From contig NZ_CACSJP010000001.1 of the NCBI RefSeq assembly GCF_902706095.1, forward strand, positions 496,001 to 560,000: a stretch of 64,000 bases of DNA, in the 5' to 3' direction. The translations under genes and the position numbers were made by a program. The notes below the pieces were generated by a model. It was not told the origin of the DNA. It worked only from the letters and a program-made list of their open reading frames with translations, and searched no databases. This document shows positions 31,339 to 41,022 of this stretch, piece by piece (the stretch's first letter is position 1; the number at the start of each line of letters is the position of its first letter). The stretch is from Rhizobium sp. 18065. GTDB lineage: Bacteria > Pseudomonadota > Alphaproteobacteria > Rhizobiales > Rhizobiaceae.

Positions 31339-33846
31339 GTGTCCATGAATCAGTCACCACTCTCTTTTCTGCCCGCCCCCTTCCTCCGCTGGTTCGGTGA
31401 AAAGGGCTGGCAGCCGCGCGCCCACCAGCTGGAATTGCTGACCCGCGCACGGTCAGGCGAAAGCCTGCTGCTGATTGCCCCGACCGGTGCCGGCAAGACG
31501 CTGGCCGGTTTCCTGCCGGCGCTCACCGAACTTACCGAGCGCGGCAAGCTGCCCCCGGGTTCCGCCTTCACCGGCATCCACACGCTCTACATTTCGCCCC
31601 TGAAGGCACTCGCCGTCGATATCGAGCGCAATCTGATGAAGCCGGTGACCGAAATGGGGCTGGCCATTTCCGTAGAGAACCGCACCGGCGATACGCCGCA
31701 GGCCAAGCGCCAGCGCCAGAAACTCAATCCACCGGATATCCTGCTGACCACGCCCGAGCAGCTGGCGCTGCTGATCTCCCATGCCGATGCCGGACGCTTC
31801 TTCAAGGACCTGCGCTACGTCATCTTCGACGAACTGCATTCGCTGGTCACCTCCAAGCGCGGTCATCTCCTGTCGCTCGGCCTCGCCCGCCTGCGCCGGT
31901 TGGCACCTGGTCTCCAGACCATCGGCCTGTCGGCCACCGTCGCCGAGCCGCTCGACCTGCGCCGCTGGCTTGTCGCCCAGCCGCTGGATGCAACGGCGGA
32001 ATCCGGTGTGATCACCGTCGATGGTGGCGCCAGGCCGAACATCACCATCCTGGAGACGGAGGAGCGCATCCCCTGGTCCGGCCATTCGGCCCGCTATGCC
32101 ATCCCTGATCTCTACAAGGTGCTCAAGGATTTCCAGACGACGCTGCTCTTCGTCAACACCCGCTCCCAGGCCGAAATGCTGTTCCAGGAACTCTGGACCG
32201 TCAACGACGACAACCTGCCGATCGCCCTTCATCACGGTTCGCTCGATGTGTCCCAGCGCCGCAGGGTCGAGGCCGCCATGGCCGAAAACCGCTTGCGCGC
32301 CGTCGTTGCCACCTCGACGCTTGATCTCGGCATCGACTGGGGTGATGTCGATCTCGTCGTGCATGTCGGCGCGCCCAAGGGCGCCTCGCGCCTCGCCCAG
32401 CGCATCGGCCGCGCCAATCACCGCATGGACGAGCCGTCCCGCGCCATCCTCGTGCCGGCCAACCGGTTTGAGGTCATGGAATGTCAGGCGGCGCTCGATG
32501 CCAATTATATCGGCGCCCAGGATACACCGCCCGTCGGCGAAGGCTCGCTCGACGTGCTCGCCCAGCATGTGCTCGGCATGGCCTGTGCGGCCCCCTTTGT
32601 TGAAGACGAGCTCTATGAAGAGGTCGTGAGCGCGCTTCCCTATGCAGCATTGCCGCGTGAAACCTTCGCCCGCATCGTCGAGTTTGTCGCCACCGGCGGT
32701 TATGCGCTGAAGACCTACGAGCGTTACGCCCGCATCCGCCTGACCGCGGACGGCACATGGCGCGTTTCCAATCCGGCGGTCGCCCAGCAGTACCGCCTCA
32801 ACCTCGGCACCATCGTCGAGATGCCGATGCTCAATGTCCGCCTCGTCAAGCGCAACCATCTGGGCTCGATCGGCCGTGGCGGTATGACGCTCGGCAAGGT
32901 CGAGGAGTATTTCTTCGAACAGCTGACGCCCGGCGATACCTTCCTCTTCGCCGGCAAGGTCCTGCGCTTCGAGGGCATCCGCGACAATGAATGCCTTGTT
33001 TCCAATGCCTTTTCCCAGGATCCGAAGATCCCCGCCTATGCCGGCGGCAAGTTCCCGCTGTCGACCTATCTCGCCGACCAGGTCCGCGCCATGCTCGACG
33101 ATCCCGCCCGCCGCGCCAATCTTCCCGACCAGGTGCGTGACTGGCTCGCCTTGCAGCAGGAAAAATCCGTCCTGCCCAAACGCAGCGATCTGCTGATCGA
33201 GACCTTCCCGCGCGGCGAACGTTTCTACATGGTCATCTATGCCTTCGAGGGCAGGCTCGCCCACCAGACGCTCGGCATGCTGCTCACCCGGCGTCTGGAG
33301 CGCCGCGGCGCCAAGCCGCTCGGCTTCGTCGCGACAGACTATGCGCTGGCAATCTGGGGGCTGGAGGACATGGGCTCGATGATCGCCCGCAAGGCATTGA
33401 GCCTTGCCGATCTCTTCGACGAGGACATGCTCGGCGACGATCTCGAAGCCTGGCTCAACGAGAGCTGGATGCTCAAGCGCACCTTTCGCACCTGCGCCGT
33501 CATCGCCGGTCTGATCGACAAGCGCCATCCCGGCAAGGAGAAGTCGGGCCGCCAGGTCACAGTATCCGCCGATCTGATCTACGACGTACTGCGCGTGCAC
33601 GAGCCCGACCATATCCTCATGCAGGCGACGCGACAGGATGCCGCCGCCGGACTTTTGGACATCGCCCGGCTTGCCGATATGCTAAAACGAATCAAGGGTC
33701 ATATCCTGCACAAGCGCCTGGAGCAGATCTCGCCGCTGGCCGTGCCTGTCATGATGGAGATCGGCAAGGAGCCGGTGGCCGGTGATGCCCAGGAACACCT
33801 GCTGGCCTATGCCGCCGAAGATCTGATGGCGGAAGCTCTTGCGTGA
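31339..33846 (+). CDS. Ligase-associated DEXH-box DNA repair helicase (Lhr-like)
   Basis: Predicted 835-aa superfamily 2 helicase of the Lhr-core type, the one associated with bacterial ATP-dependent DNA ligase/phosphoesterase clusters. Walker A APTGAGKT (47-54), DELH box (164-167), LSATV (near 197), and later IGLSATVAEP-type and QRIGRANHRMDEPSRAI helicase motifs are clear; the C-terminal half matches the Lhr-specific domain (KRNHLGSIGRGGMTLGKVE). The start may be GTG 31339 or ATG 31345; neither has a clear Shine-Dalgarno site. It is followed after 56 nt by the matching phosphoesterase gene. Confidence 0.9.
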   Translation: MSMNQSPLSFLPAPFLRWFGEKGWQPRAHQLELLTRARSGESLLLIAPTGAGKTLAGFLPALTELTERGKLPPGSAFTGIHTLYISPLKALAVDIERNLMKPVTEMGLAISVENRTGDTPQAKRQRQKLNPPDILLTTPEQLALLISHADAGRFFKDLRYVIFDELHSLVTSKRGHLLSLGLARLRRLAPGLQTIGLSATVAEPLDLRRWLVAQPLDATAESGVITVDGGARPNITILETEERIPWSGHSARYAIPDLYKVLKDFQTTLLFVNTRSQAEMLFQELWTVNDDNLPIALHHGSLDVSQRRRVEAAMAENRLRAVVATSTLDLGIDWGDVDLVVHVGAPKGASRLAQRIGRANHRMDEPSRAILVPANRFEVMECQAALDANYIGAQDTPPVGEGSLDVLAQHVLGMACAAPFVEDELYEEVVSALPYAALPRETFARIVEFVATGGYALKTYERYARIRLTADGTWRVSNPAVAQQYRLNLGTIVEMPMLNVRLVKRNHLGSIGRGGMTLGKVEEYFFEQLTPGDTFLFAGKVLRFEGIRDNECLVSNAFSQDPKIPAYAGGKFPLSTYLADQVRAMLDDPARRANLPDQVRDWLALQQEKSVLPKRSDLLIETFPRGERFYMVIYAFEGRLAHQTLGMLLTRRLERRGAKPLGFVATDYALAIWGLEDMGSMIARKALSLADLFDEDMLGDDLEAWLNESWMLKRTFRTCAVIAGLIDKRHPGKEKSGRQVTVSADLIYDVLRVHEPDHILMQATRQDAAAGLLDIARLADMLKRIKGHILHKRLEQISPLAVPVMMEIGKEPVAGDAQEHLLAYAAEDLMAEALA

Positions 33847-33902
33847 ACAGGGTTGGCGTGAACAGGGCTGGCATCCGCACCGAAACACGTTAGAAGAACC
33901 AC

Positions 33903-34625
33903 ATGAACAGACTGGCACGGGCAATCGGCGAACAGGAGGATGAGACAAGGCGCGCAAGCCTTGTGATCGCCGGCCAGCTTGGCTTTGCCGATCTGTCGGG
34001 TGCTCTCTATTTCCCCGATCTCGACCTGCTCGTCGTCTCCGACCTGCATCTGGAAAAAGGGGCGGCCTTTGCCCGCCGTGGCCAGCTCCTGCCACCCTAT
34101 GACACGCTCGCCACCTTGCGGCTGCTCGAAGTGGTGATCGCACGCTACCAGCCGAAGACCGTCATCAGCCTTGGTGACAATTTCCATGATCGCGCCGGTT
34201 CCGCCCTGATGCCGTTGTCTTTCCGCGAGATGATCGCCTCCATGGCGCGCGGCCGTGACTGGATCTGGATCAACGGCAACCATGACCCGGACGGCACGAC
34301 CGATCTGCCGGGAATGTCCGCCGATGAGATCGCCCTGTCGGGCATCACCTTCCGCCACGAACCGTCGCTCGCCCATGGCGCCGGCGAGATCGCCGGCCAC
34401 CTGCATCCCTGCGCCACCGTGCGCCGCCGGGAAAAATCCGTCCGCCGTCCGTGTTTCGCCACCGATGGCAACCGCCTGCTGATGCCGGCCTTCGGCGTCC
34501 TGACCGGCGGCCTCGACCTGCGCCACAAGGCCTTTACCGGCCTGTTTGCCCGCGCCGACCTGATCGCCCACCTGCTCGGCCGCGACCGTGTCTATTCGGT
34601 GCGCTACGGCAATCTGCTCGGCTGA
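33903..34625 (+). CDS. pdeM: Ligase-associated metallophosphoesterase PdeM
   Basis: Predicted 240-aa calcineurin-like phosphoesterase, the usual partner of the Lhr-like helicase in the ligase-associated DNA damage response set. Metal and catalytic motifs: SDLHLEKG (D47, H49), LGDNFHD (91-95), NGNHD (124-128) and GHLHP. It should hydrolyse phosphodiesters in DNA or RNA ends during repair. The ligase and exonuclease usually found with this pair are not in the window. Confidence 0.9.
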   Translation: MNRLARAIGEQEDETRRASLVIAGQLGFADLSGALYFPDLDLLVVSDLHLEKGAAFARRGQLLPPYDTLATLRLLEVVIARYQPKTVISLGDNFHDRAGSALMPLSFREMIASMARGRDWIWINGNHDPDGTTDLPGMSADEIALSGITFRHEPSLAHGAGEIAGHLHPCATVRRREKSVRRPCFATDGNRLLMPAFGVLTGGLDLRHKAFTGLFARADLIAHLLGRDRVYSVRYGNLLG

Positions 34626-34632
34626 GCCGTGT

Positions 34633-35439
34633 TCAGTCCTTGCGGAAAATCAGGCTCGCCAGCCAGCCGGTGATCAGCGCCAGCATCACCGAAAACATGC
34701 CGTAAAACAGCGGCTGCTGGTGCGCGGCCTGGGTGATCGCATCCTCGAGCCCGGTCTTGATCACCCGCAGCGGCAATTCCCGCTCCGTGATGAACTCGCC
34801 TGACTTGAACAGATAGGCGTGCACCATATGCACACCGTCTGGAATATTCGCCGGCAGCTGCAACGTCGCCTTGAACAGGCTGGACGAGACGAAGCGCACG
34901 CCGTTCGTGTCGCCCTGGTAAAGCCCCGCCGTCTGCTTCAGCCGCCGGAAGGCGTCGCGGAATTCGCTGAGATTGGCGGCATTGCTCAGATAACCGGTCG
35001 GCGTCAGGGCCAGGTGCTCGATGCCGATGCCGAGCTGCGTCAGCTTCACGGCGGGGGCGATTTCGCTCACCGGCCGCGTGCTCGCCAGCGAATAGGAGGT
35101 CGGCATCTGCTCGAAGGTCATCGAGGTACGGTTGACCCAGATCCCGAACATCCGCTCCTTGCGCCGCACCGTTGTCCAGTCGCGCGGTCCCTCCAGCGTC
35201 ACCACCACATCATACTGACCGATGGCGAGCAGCAGCTGGTCGGCATTGGCCAGCGCTCCGAAAATCGTCAGGTCGGCACCGGAAAAATCCGAGGTGATGG
35301 CGATTTCGCTGGTCGACGTGCCGATGTCGAGCGTTTCCTGGCCGATGATCTCGGCGGCCAGCGGGTTTTGCGCCGCAGCCGGCAGGGCGGCTGCGATGCA
35401 GGCGGAAAAGGCGGCGGCTGCGATCAGCTTCATCAGCAT
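34633..35439 (-). CDS. TIGR02186-family exported/membrane protein
   Basis: Predicted 268-aa protein: signal peptide (LMKLIAAAAFSACIAAALPAAA), a large periplasmic domain, and one C-terminal membrane helix (FYGMFSVMLALITGWLASLI). It matches the TIGR02186 type of alphaproteobacterial protein encoded next to TauE/SafE transporters. ATG 35439 is 1 nt beyond the TauE stop, with GGGGG just upstream, so the two are co-translated. It probably assists the transporter; the mechanism is unknown. Confidence 0.82.
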   Translation of the reverse strand: MLMKLIAAAAFSACIAAALPAAAQNPLAAEIIGQETLDIGTSTSEIAITSDFSGADLTIFGALANADQLLLAIGQYDVVVTLEGPRDWTTVRRKERMFGIWVNRTSMTFEQMPTSYSLASTRPVSEIAPAVKLTQLGIGIEHLALTPTGYLSNAANLSEFRDAFRRLKQTAGLYQGDTNGVRFVSSSLFKATLQLPANIPDGVHMVHAYLFKSGEFITERELPLRVIKTGLEDAITQAAHQQPLFYGMFSVMLALITGWLASLIFRKD

Positions 35440-35440
35440 G

Positions 35441-36358
35441 TCAGCCCCCGATCGCCAGAGAGTAGATATCGACCGGCGGCAAGACCAGCTCGATCGCCAG
35501 ACGCACGCCGACGGCCAGGACCAGCAGTCCGAGCAACGCGCGCAGCTGCTCGCCACGCAGCTTCTGCCCGACGCGCACGCCGTATTGCGCCCCGATGACG
35601 CCGGCCACCATCAGCACGAAGGCCAGCACGATATCGACCGAAAAGTTCGTCGCCGCCTGCACGATGGTCGTATAGGCCGTGGTGAAGATGATCTGGAACA
35701 GCGAGGTGCCGACGACCACATTGGTCGGGATGCGCAGGAGATAGATCATCGCCGGCACCATGATGAAGCCGCCGCCGACACCCATGATGGAGGTCAGGAT
35801 GCCGATGGCAAAACCCAACGCGAGCAGCGGAATGACGCTGAGATAGATCTTCGATTTCTTGAAACGCATCTTGAACGGCAGGCGATGCACCCAGTTGTGC
35901 TGCCCGGGCCGCTTCAGCGAGATCGTTTCATTGCGGGATGCCCGGCGCATGGCGCGCAGGCTTTCCACCAGCATCAGCCCGCCGACCGTGCCGAGAAAGA
36001 CGACGTAGAGCAGCGAGATGATCAGGTCGAGCTGACCGAGCCGTCTGAGCCAGGAAAAGATCACGACGCCGATGGTCGCTCCCGCCAGGCCTCCGATCAG
36101 CAGGACGATGCCAAGCTTCATGTCGAGCGAGCCGCGCCGGAAATGCGTGATCGCGCCCGAGACCGAGGAGGCCACAACCTGGTTGGCTCCGGTCGCAACC
36201 GCAACCACGGGCGGGATGTTGTAGAAGATCAAAAGCGGCGTGATCAGGAAGCCGCCGCCGACGCCGAACATGCCCGAGAGAAAGCCGACAGCCGCGCCCA
36301 TGCCGAGGATGATGAAGATATTCACCGACAATTCGGCGATCGGCAGATAGATCGTCAC
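35441..36358 (-). CDS. TauE/SafE-family sulfite/organosulfur exporter
   Basis: Predicted 305-aa inner-membrane protein with about eight hydrophobic segments. The two internal repeats characteristic of TauE/SafE are visible as GFLSGMFGVGGGFLITPLL and GILTSIMGVGGGFIMVPAM. Family members export sulfite, sulfoacetate or related anions. The start is GTG 36358 with GAGG upstream. The TIGR02186 gene follows immediately. Confidence 0.88.
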   Translation of the reverse strand: MTIYLPIAELSVNIFIILGMGAAVGFLSGMFGVGGGFLITPLLIFYNIPPVVAVATGANQVVASSVSGAITHFRRGSLDMKLGIVLLIGGLAGATIGVVIFSWLRRLGQLDLIISLLYVVFLGTVGGLMLVESLRAMRRASRNETISLKRPGQHNWVHRLPFKMRFKKSKIYLSVIPLLALGFAIGILTSIMGVGGGFIMVPAMIYLLRIPTNVVVGTSLFQIIFTTAYTTIVQAATNFSVDIVLAFVLMVAGVIGAQYGVRVGQKLRGEQLRALLGLLVLAVGVRLAIELVLPPVDIYSLAIGG

Positions 36359-36419
36359 GCGCTGACCTCAAATGCGACTATCCGCGCTCTCGGCGCGGAT
36401 CTCTGGAGGCCGGATCGCG

Positions 36420-36524
36420 GCCCGTTTCACAAATCGTCTAAAACGGGCGCAAGTCCTTGATTGGATTTGATCCCAGGCTGGTCTTTTCTTGCGCCCGTGA
36501 GGGCTGCAAGTCAATTCTGCAGCC
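36420..36524. repeat. Mosaic of three inverted repeats downstream of podJ
   Basis: Three dyads lie in about 105 bp: GCCCGTTT/AAACGGGC (36420-36427/36441-36448), CGGGCGCAAG/CTTGCGCCCG (36444-36453/36488-36497) and GGCTGCA/TGCAGCC (36502-36508/36518-36524). The first two share bases and so are alternative structures. The region may end the podJ transcript, or be a mosaic intergenic element. Confidence 0.5.
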
Positions 36525-36564
36525 ACCCATAAGCCCTGATTTTCCGCCTTTTATGACGGAGCCA

Positions 36565-39500
36565 TCATTTGTTGCGTGCGAGCAGCGCATTGACCAGTTT
36601 ATCCGAGACCTGACCCGTCGGCTGTTCTCCGATCGACGTCTGGAAGGCCTTGATCGCCGTCACGGTCTTCCCACCCATCACGCCGTCCGGCTTGCCGGCG
36701 TCGAAGCCGTTCTTGTTCAGGATCGCCTGGATGTTGAAGATTGCCTTCTTCATGTCGACGCTGGCCGTTTTCAGGCCCTTGCCGGCCCATTCGTCGGGGG
36801 TGTTGACGGTATTGGCATCGGCATCGACGGGCTTTGCCTTCCACAGGTCCACCTCGGCGCGGGCGCGCTCCAGCTGGTCCGGCTTCATTGCATTGGCGAC
36901 CTCGTCGCGCTTCTGCGCCGCATCCTTGTCGCCTTCCTTGGCCGCCACGGCGAACCACTTGTAGGAGGCGGTCAGGTCCTGCTTCACGCCATTGCCGCGT
37001 GCATAGAGGATGGCCAGGTTGAACTGGCTGTCGGAAATGCCGAATTCGGCAGCCTTTTCGAACCACTCAACCGCCTTGGCATAGTCCTGCGCGCCGTCGG
37101 CGCCGGACGCAAACAGCACGGCGAGATTGTGCATCGCGCTGGCATTGCCGGCATTGGCCGCCATCTCGTAGTAGCGCTTGGCGGTCGCGATGTCGCGCGG
37201 CACGCCGGTGCCCTTTTCATAGAGATTGGCCAGCCGGTACTGCGCCGGCACGAAGCCACGATCGGCCGAAAGCTGGTACCACTTGGCCGCTTCGGCGAAA
37301 TCGCTGCTGACGCCGCGACCATCGGTATAGCGCGCGCCGATCTCGAACAGCGCCACCGGATCGCCGTCCTTGGCGGCAATCGACAGCGATGGCGGGGTAA
37401 TCGTCGCCGGAACCACGATGGCTGCAGCCTTGGCATCAGCCGGCGGCGGTGCAAGTGTCGAGGTTTCGGCAGCCGGTGCGGGACTGCTGTCCAGCGTCTG
37501 CGGCGGTGCCGTCTCCGTTGGTGCAATCAGCGCAGCAGCCGGTTCGGCCGCAGCCTGCGTCTCGCCGACCACCGGGTTTGTCGTCGGCACATCGGCGCCG
37601 ATTGCATCCGTTGCCGGCGCAGCCGGTTCGTCGCTTGCGGTATCCAGGGAGGCCGCCGCTTCTGGTGGCGGAACGGCCATTGCTGCCTCAGTCGGCGCCG
37701 CGCTCGCATCGACGGTCACCGGTGCTTCGCTGGCCGCAGTGTCGATGCTGGCGGGTGCCCGCTCGATCTGGCTGTTTTCGTCTGTCGCTGGCGCCTCGAT
37801 CGGCGCCGGCGACTGGCTGTCGCTGTCGTCGCGCGTCAGCGTATTGATCAGCGGCATGGCCATGGCAGCGAGCAGGATCGCGCCGACGGCCATCAGGATC
37901 GGCCGGCGATAGCGGCCGAAGAGGGATGCCTTTTCCGCGCCCTTTTCCGCGCCCTTGTCCGTGCCGGTTCCCATAGCCGTGGCCTTCGCCTTGGCGCCGG
38001 CGGCTGTCCGTGACGCCGGTGGCGTCTTCTGCGCGCGGTCCATTTCCATCGCGGCGGCCTGGGCGGCGCGACGGGCGGCGGCGATATAGTCGGTACGGTC
38101 GTTGCCGTCCTTGCCGCTGGCGTCATTGCGCGGTGCCTGCTGGCTGGCGCGAACCCGCTCCAGGATCTTGCGCACGTCGGGTGCGCCCGAGCCCGGCTCC
38201 AGCAATTCGTTGTCTTCATCGACCGAAACCATGTCGACCGGATCGATCGATGGGACCGGATCGATCAATTGGCGAGCTTCGGTGGGCTTCGGCTCCTTCT
38301 TCGAGGGCAGAAGCTTCTTGCCCAGTCCGGCAAGCAGGCTTGGCTTGGCGGGCTTCTTCTCGTTTCTGGCAGCCTGGATGACCGGCAAGGCCGTCATCGT
38401 TTCGGCAAAGGCATCGGCCGCCGCCTGCAGTTCGGCATCGATCGGATGCGCTTCGGCGATGACAGCCTCGCTTGCCGTCGTCATCGCGGGCATGGCCGGC
38501 GGGCGGACGGGTTCCGGGCGTACAGGCTCTGCGCGCGCAGGTTCCGGGCGTCGGTCCTGATGCTGGGCAATCGGTGCCTGGGCAAAGAGTGCCGGTTCAG
38601 GTCTCTGGGCGCTGTCTTGCAACTCGTCGAGACGGCCGGCGATCTGCACCAGCGTGCCGTGCAGGGCTTCGAAGGTGCGGTGGGTCCGTTCTTCCGAATT
38701 GCGCGAGAAGTCTTCGAGCTGCCGCAGGTGATCCGACAGTGCCGTGAGCGCGCTGAGGTCGGCCGTGCTTGCGGCGGAAGACGGTCCGCGATGGGCAAAA
38801 TTCGCCATCACCGTCTCGGCAGCCTGGCGGGCGGCTTCGATAATGTATTCGTCGCTGGTTGCGACATAGTCTTCCAGTGCCGAAATCCGCCCCGCGACTT
38901 CCGGGTCGCTCGACGGCTGGCTGATCAGCATCGACAGATGCGCGATCTGCTCTTCGAGACCGCGCAGGCTGGCGCTGTCGGTCGCAGGCGTGGATGCGCT
39001 TGTTTCTTCCAGCCGGTAGACGACGGCATTCAGCCGGTCTTCCAGGTCGCGGAAGGCGCTGTCGTCGATCTGTGCGGTGGCGGCGACCGGCAGATCCAGT
39101 TCCTCGATCCGTCGTGCCAGGACTTCCAGCCTGTCGGCCAGACGGTCATTGACCGATCCCGTGTCGAGTGCGTCGATCTTGCGTGAAATGTCGGCGAGAT
39201 AACCTGTCAGCTCCGGGGCCGGCACCGGCTTCTGGTTTCTCTCCAGCATGTAGGAGAGCTGGTCGAGGCGGTCTTCGAGCGGGGCGGTGCTCTGGCTGGT
39301 CGATAGCTGTTCGATGCGCAGCGTCAGCAGTTCCAGCCGCTGTGCCAGTTCTTCCGATGCATCCGTCTGCGGGTCGCGGTGTTCGTTCAGACCTTCGATC
39401 TGCCGGGCAAGGCCGGCCAGCCGGTCTTCCAGGCGGTGCAGGGTGGCCGTGTCGGTGTTGGCAGTCGCCGTGCGGCTGCCGGCGGCAATCGCCCTGGTGA

Positions 39501-40488
39501 TTTCGTCGAGCCGCATGTCGATGCCGGCAAACTGCTCCATCACCATGCGTTCGTTCGGGTCGATATGCGCGCCGATATGCTCGAGAGCGGCCGCGACCGT
39601 GATCAGCTTTTCTTCAAGTGCCCTGATGGCGCGGGTGTCGCCCATCGTGCCGAGATGCGCCTTGATGTCGTCCAGCCGGTCTGCGAGCCGGATGATCTCC
39701 TCGCGCATCGCCGATGTGTCGAGTTCGCCGAGGCGCACTTCGACATCGCTCCAGCGACGCTCCATGCGGGCAACGGAATCCTCGCGGGCAAGGCCATCCA
39801 TCAGCGAGCGCAGCTCGTTGAATTCCGCCTGCAATCCGTCGGCGCCGGGCGCCTTGGCGGCGTCGAGCTGGTGAATGCTGTCGGCAAGCTTGGCGAAGTC
39901 GGCGCGCATGTCCTCGTTCGGCCGGCTTTCCTCGGCCAGTGTCCGAATGCTGCGCATCTCGTGGCGCAGGCCGGCAATCTCACGCGCCATGCTCTCGGCA
40001 ATGTCCTGCTTCAGTTCCTGGCGCAGACCGAGCAGCGCCTCGGTGATGTCACGGCTGCCGATTTCGGCCCGGCGATCGGAGCGCGTGGCAAAGCGGTCGG
40101 CCGCCTGCTCGCGCAGCGTTGGAAGTGGTTCGCGCAGCGGCGGAAGCGGCTCGCGGTAGGATGGTGCCGGATCCCGCAGCGCGGGCTGCGCAGGTGCAGC
40201 AGGCACGGCCGTTTCGCTGCGATAGGTGCTGCGTTCGGGTGTGCGGTTGCGGCTCTCTTCGAGCAGGCGCTGGCGTTCGCGGATCTCTGCCAGCGGATCG
40301 CGAAACTCGCGCTGCGGCCTGGAGGACGGCTCCGGCGCACGCGCCATCGGTTCTTCCGTCGGGCGGTTGCGTCCGCTTTGACCGATCAGTCCGTCGATCC
40401 GTGCCTCAAGACCCTCGATGGTACGACTCAGCGCGTCCAGCGAGGATGTGCCGCCGGGACGTTGAGAGGGTGATCGAGATCCGTTCAT
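36565..40488 (-). CDS. podJ: PodJ-like polar localization factor (coiled coil, SEL1, peptidoglycan binding)
   Basis: Predicted 1307-aa cell-pole organiser. The cytoplasmic part (about 1-860) has repeated coiled coils (SLDALSRTIEGLEARIDGLI; ALEDYVATSDEYIIEAA). A single membrane helix is near 862-884 (PILMAVGAILLAAMAMPL). The periplasmic part has a Pro/Ala/Thr-rich linker, SEL1-like repeats from about 1040 (DPVALFEIGARYTDGRGV; AQYRLANLYEKGTGVPRD) and a C-terminal peptidoglycan-binding domain from about 1250 (NKNGFDAGKPDGVMGGKTV). This layout and the length match PodJ of Caulobacter and Agrobacterium, which marks the new pole. It is divergent from the fad operon. Confidence 0.87.
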   Translation of the reverse strand: MNGSRSPSQRPGGTSSLDALSRTIEGLEARIDGLIGQSGRNRPTEEPMARAPEPSSRPQREFRDPLAEIRERQRLLEESRNRTPERSTYRSETAVPAAPAQPALRDPAPSYREPLPPLREPLPTLREQAADRFATRSDRRAEIGSRDITEALLGLRQELKQDIAESMAREIAGLRHEMRSIRTLAEESRPNEDMRADFAKLADSIHQLDAAKAPGADGLQAEFNELRSLMDGLAREDSVARMERRWSDVEVRLGELDTSAMREEIIRLADRLDDIKAHLGTMGDTRAIRALEEKLITVAAALEHIGAHIDPNERMVMEQFAGIDMRLDEITRAIAAGSRTATANTDTATLHRLEDRLAGLARQIEGLNEHRDPQTDASEELAQRLELLTLRIEQLSTSQSTAPLEDRLDQLSYMLERNQKPVPAPELTGYLADISRKIDALDTGSVNDRLADRLEVLARRIEELDLPVAATAQIDDSAFRDLEDRLNAVVYRLEETSASTPATDSASLRGLEEQIAHLSMLISQPSSDPEVAGRISALEDYVATSDEYIIEAARQAAETVMANFAHRGPSSAASTADLSALTALSDHLRQLEDFSRNSEERTHRTFEALHGTLVQIAGRLDELQDSAQRPEPALFAQAPIAQHQDRRPEPARAEPVRPEPVRPPAMPAMTTASEAVIAEAHPIDAELQAAADAFAETMTALPVIQAARNEKKPAKPSLLAGLGKKLLPSKKEPKPTEARQLIDPVPSIDPVDMVSVDEDNELLEPGSGAPDVRKILERVRASQQAPRNDASGKDGNDRTDYIAAARRAAQAAAMEMDRAQKTPPASRTAAGAKAKATAMGTGTDKGAEKGAEKASLFGRYRRPILMAVGAILLAAMAMPLINTLTRDDSDSQSPAPIEAPATDENSQIERAPASIDTAASEAPVTVDASAAPTEAAMAVPPPEAAASLDTASDEPAAPATDAIGADVPTTNPVVGETQAAAEPAAALIAPTETAPPQTLDSSPAPAAETSTLAPPPADAKAAAIVVPATITPPSLSIAAKDGDPVALFEIGARYTDGRGVSSDFAEAAKWYQLSADRGFVPAQYRLANLYEKGTGVPRDIATAKRYYEMAANAGNASAMHNLAVLFASGADGAQDYAKAVEWFEKAAEFGISDSQFNLAILYARGNGVKQDLTASYKWFAVAAKEGDKDAAQKRDEVANAMKPDQLERARAEVDLWKAKPVDADANTVNTPDEWAGKGLKTASVDMKKAIFNIQAILNKNGFDAGKPDGVMGGKTVTAIKAFQTSIGEQPTGQVSDKLVNALLARNK

Positions 40489-41022
40489 GGTTCTGCTCGC
40501 TTCGATGATGGCCGACGGTTACTCCGCTCGGCTGCGTCTGCCGCTGTCGAGCCTTTGTTCCGTTGGTCTTGTCCTGTCCCGCCTGTCTTTTCGGTTGTTT
40601 CCGAAGGACGTGGCAGCGACGGGTGCAAGGCACGCGGATCGCCAGCTTTCAAAAGCAACCTTTCATGAAACATGGTAAAGAAGCCGTTAACCCGGCCCTA
40701 AAAAACTTTAACTTTCTCTGAAATGCCCCGCGCAAGCAGCACCTGCCAGCTTGCACTCCGTCCGATCGCATCGAAGAGGATTTGCTCAGACTTTTGCGCG
40801 ATGGTGCTAACGTGGAGTTGCAGCCAGGGTGGTGGCTGGAGCCGGGGCCAGAATAGCAGCCGGTGCAAGCGCTGGCGGAAGGAAGATGCAGGGGAGGGTG
40901 CCGGTTGCCACCGGTAAAATATGGCGATCCGTAAACTTTGACGTTTACGCGCACGTCAATTATTTGTATAAGCTAGAACCAGTCCGATATCTCGGAACCA
41001 TGTCTTTGGAGGAAGATACCTG
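40489..41022. other. Divergent podJ/fad intergenic region
   Basis: This 534-base region has no convincing gene. On the podJ side TTAA-N7-CTAA (40687-40701) is one base from the CtrA consensus TTAA-N7-TTAA. On the fad side lie the operator-like dyads and promoter boxes at 40931-40972. The middle contains several GC-rich direct and inverted short repeats without clear meaning. Confidence 0.4.
40931..40972 (+). promoter_or_regulatory. fad operon promoter with overlapping dyads
   Basis: TTGACGT-N8-ACGTCAA (40938-40959) is a perfect 7-bp inverted repeat, overlapped by GTAAAC-N6-GTTTAC (40931-40948). Boxes TTTACG (40944-40949) and TATAAG (40967-40972) are 17 bp apart. The ACGTTTACG-type core resembles sites I recall for LiuR-type regulators of acyl-CoA catabolism in proteobacteria; the regulator is not in the window. 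Confidence 0.5.

Noticed and set aside
31453..33612. 719-codon minus-strand frame across the helicase gene
   Set aside because: Antisense shadow of the Lhr-like helicase, with no ribosome-binding site and no recognisable domain.
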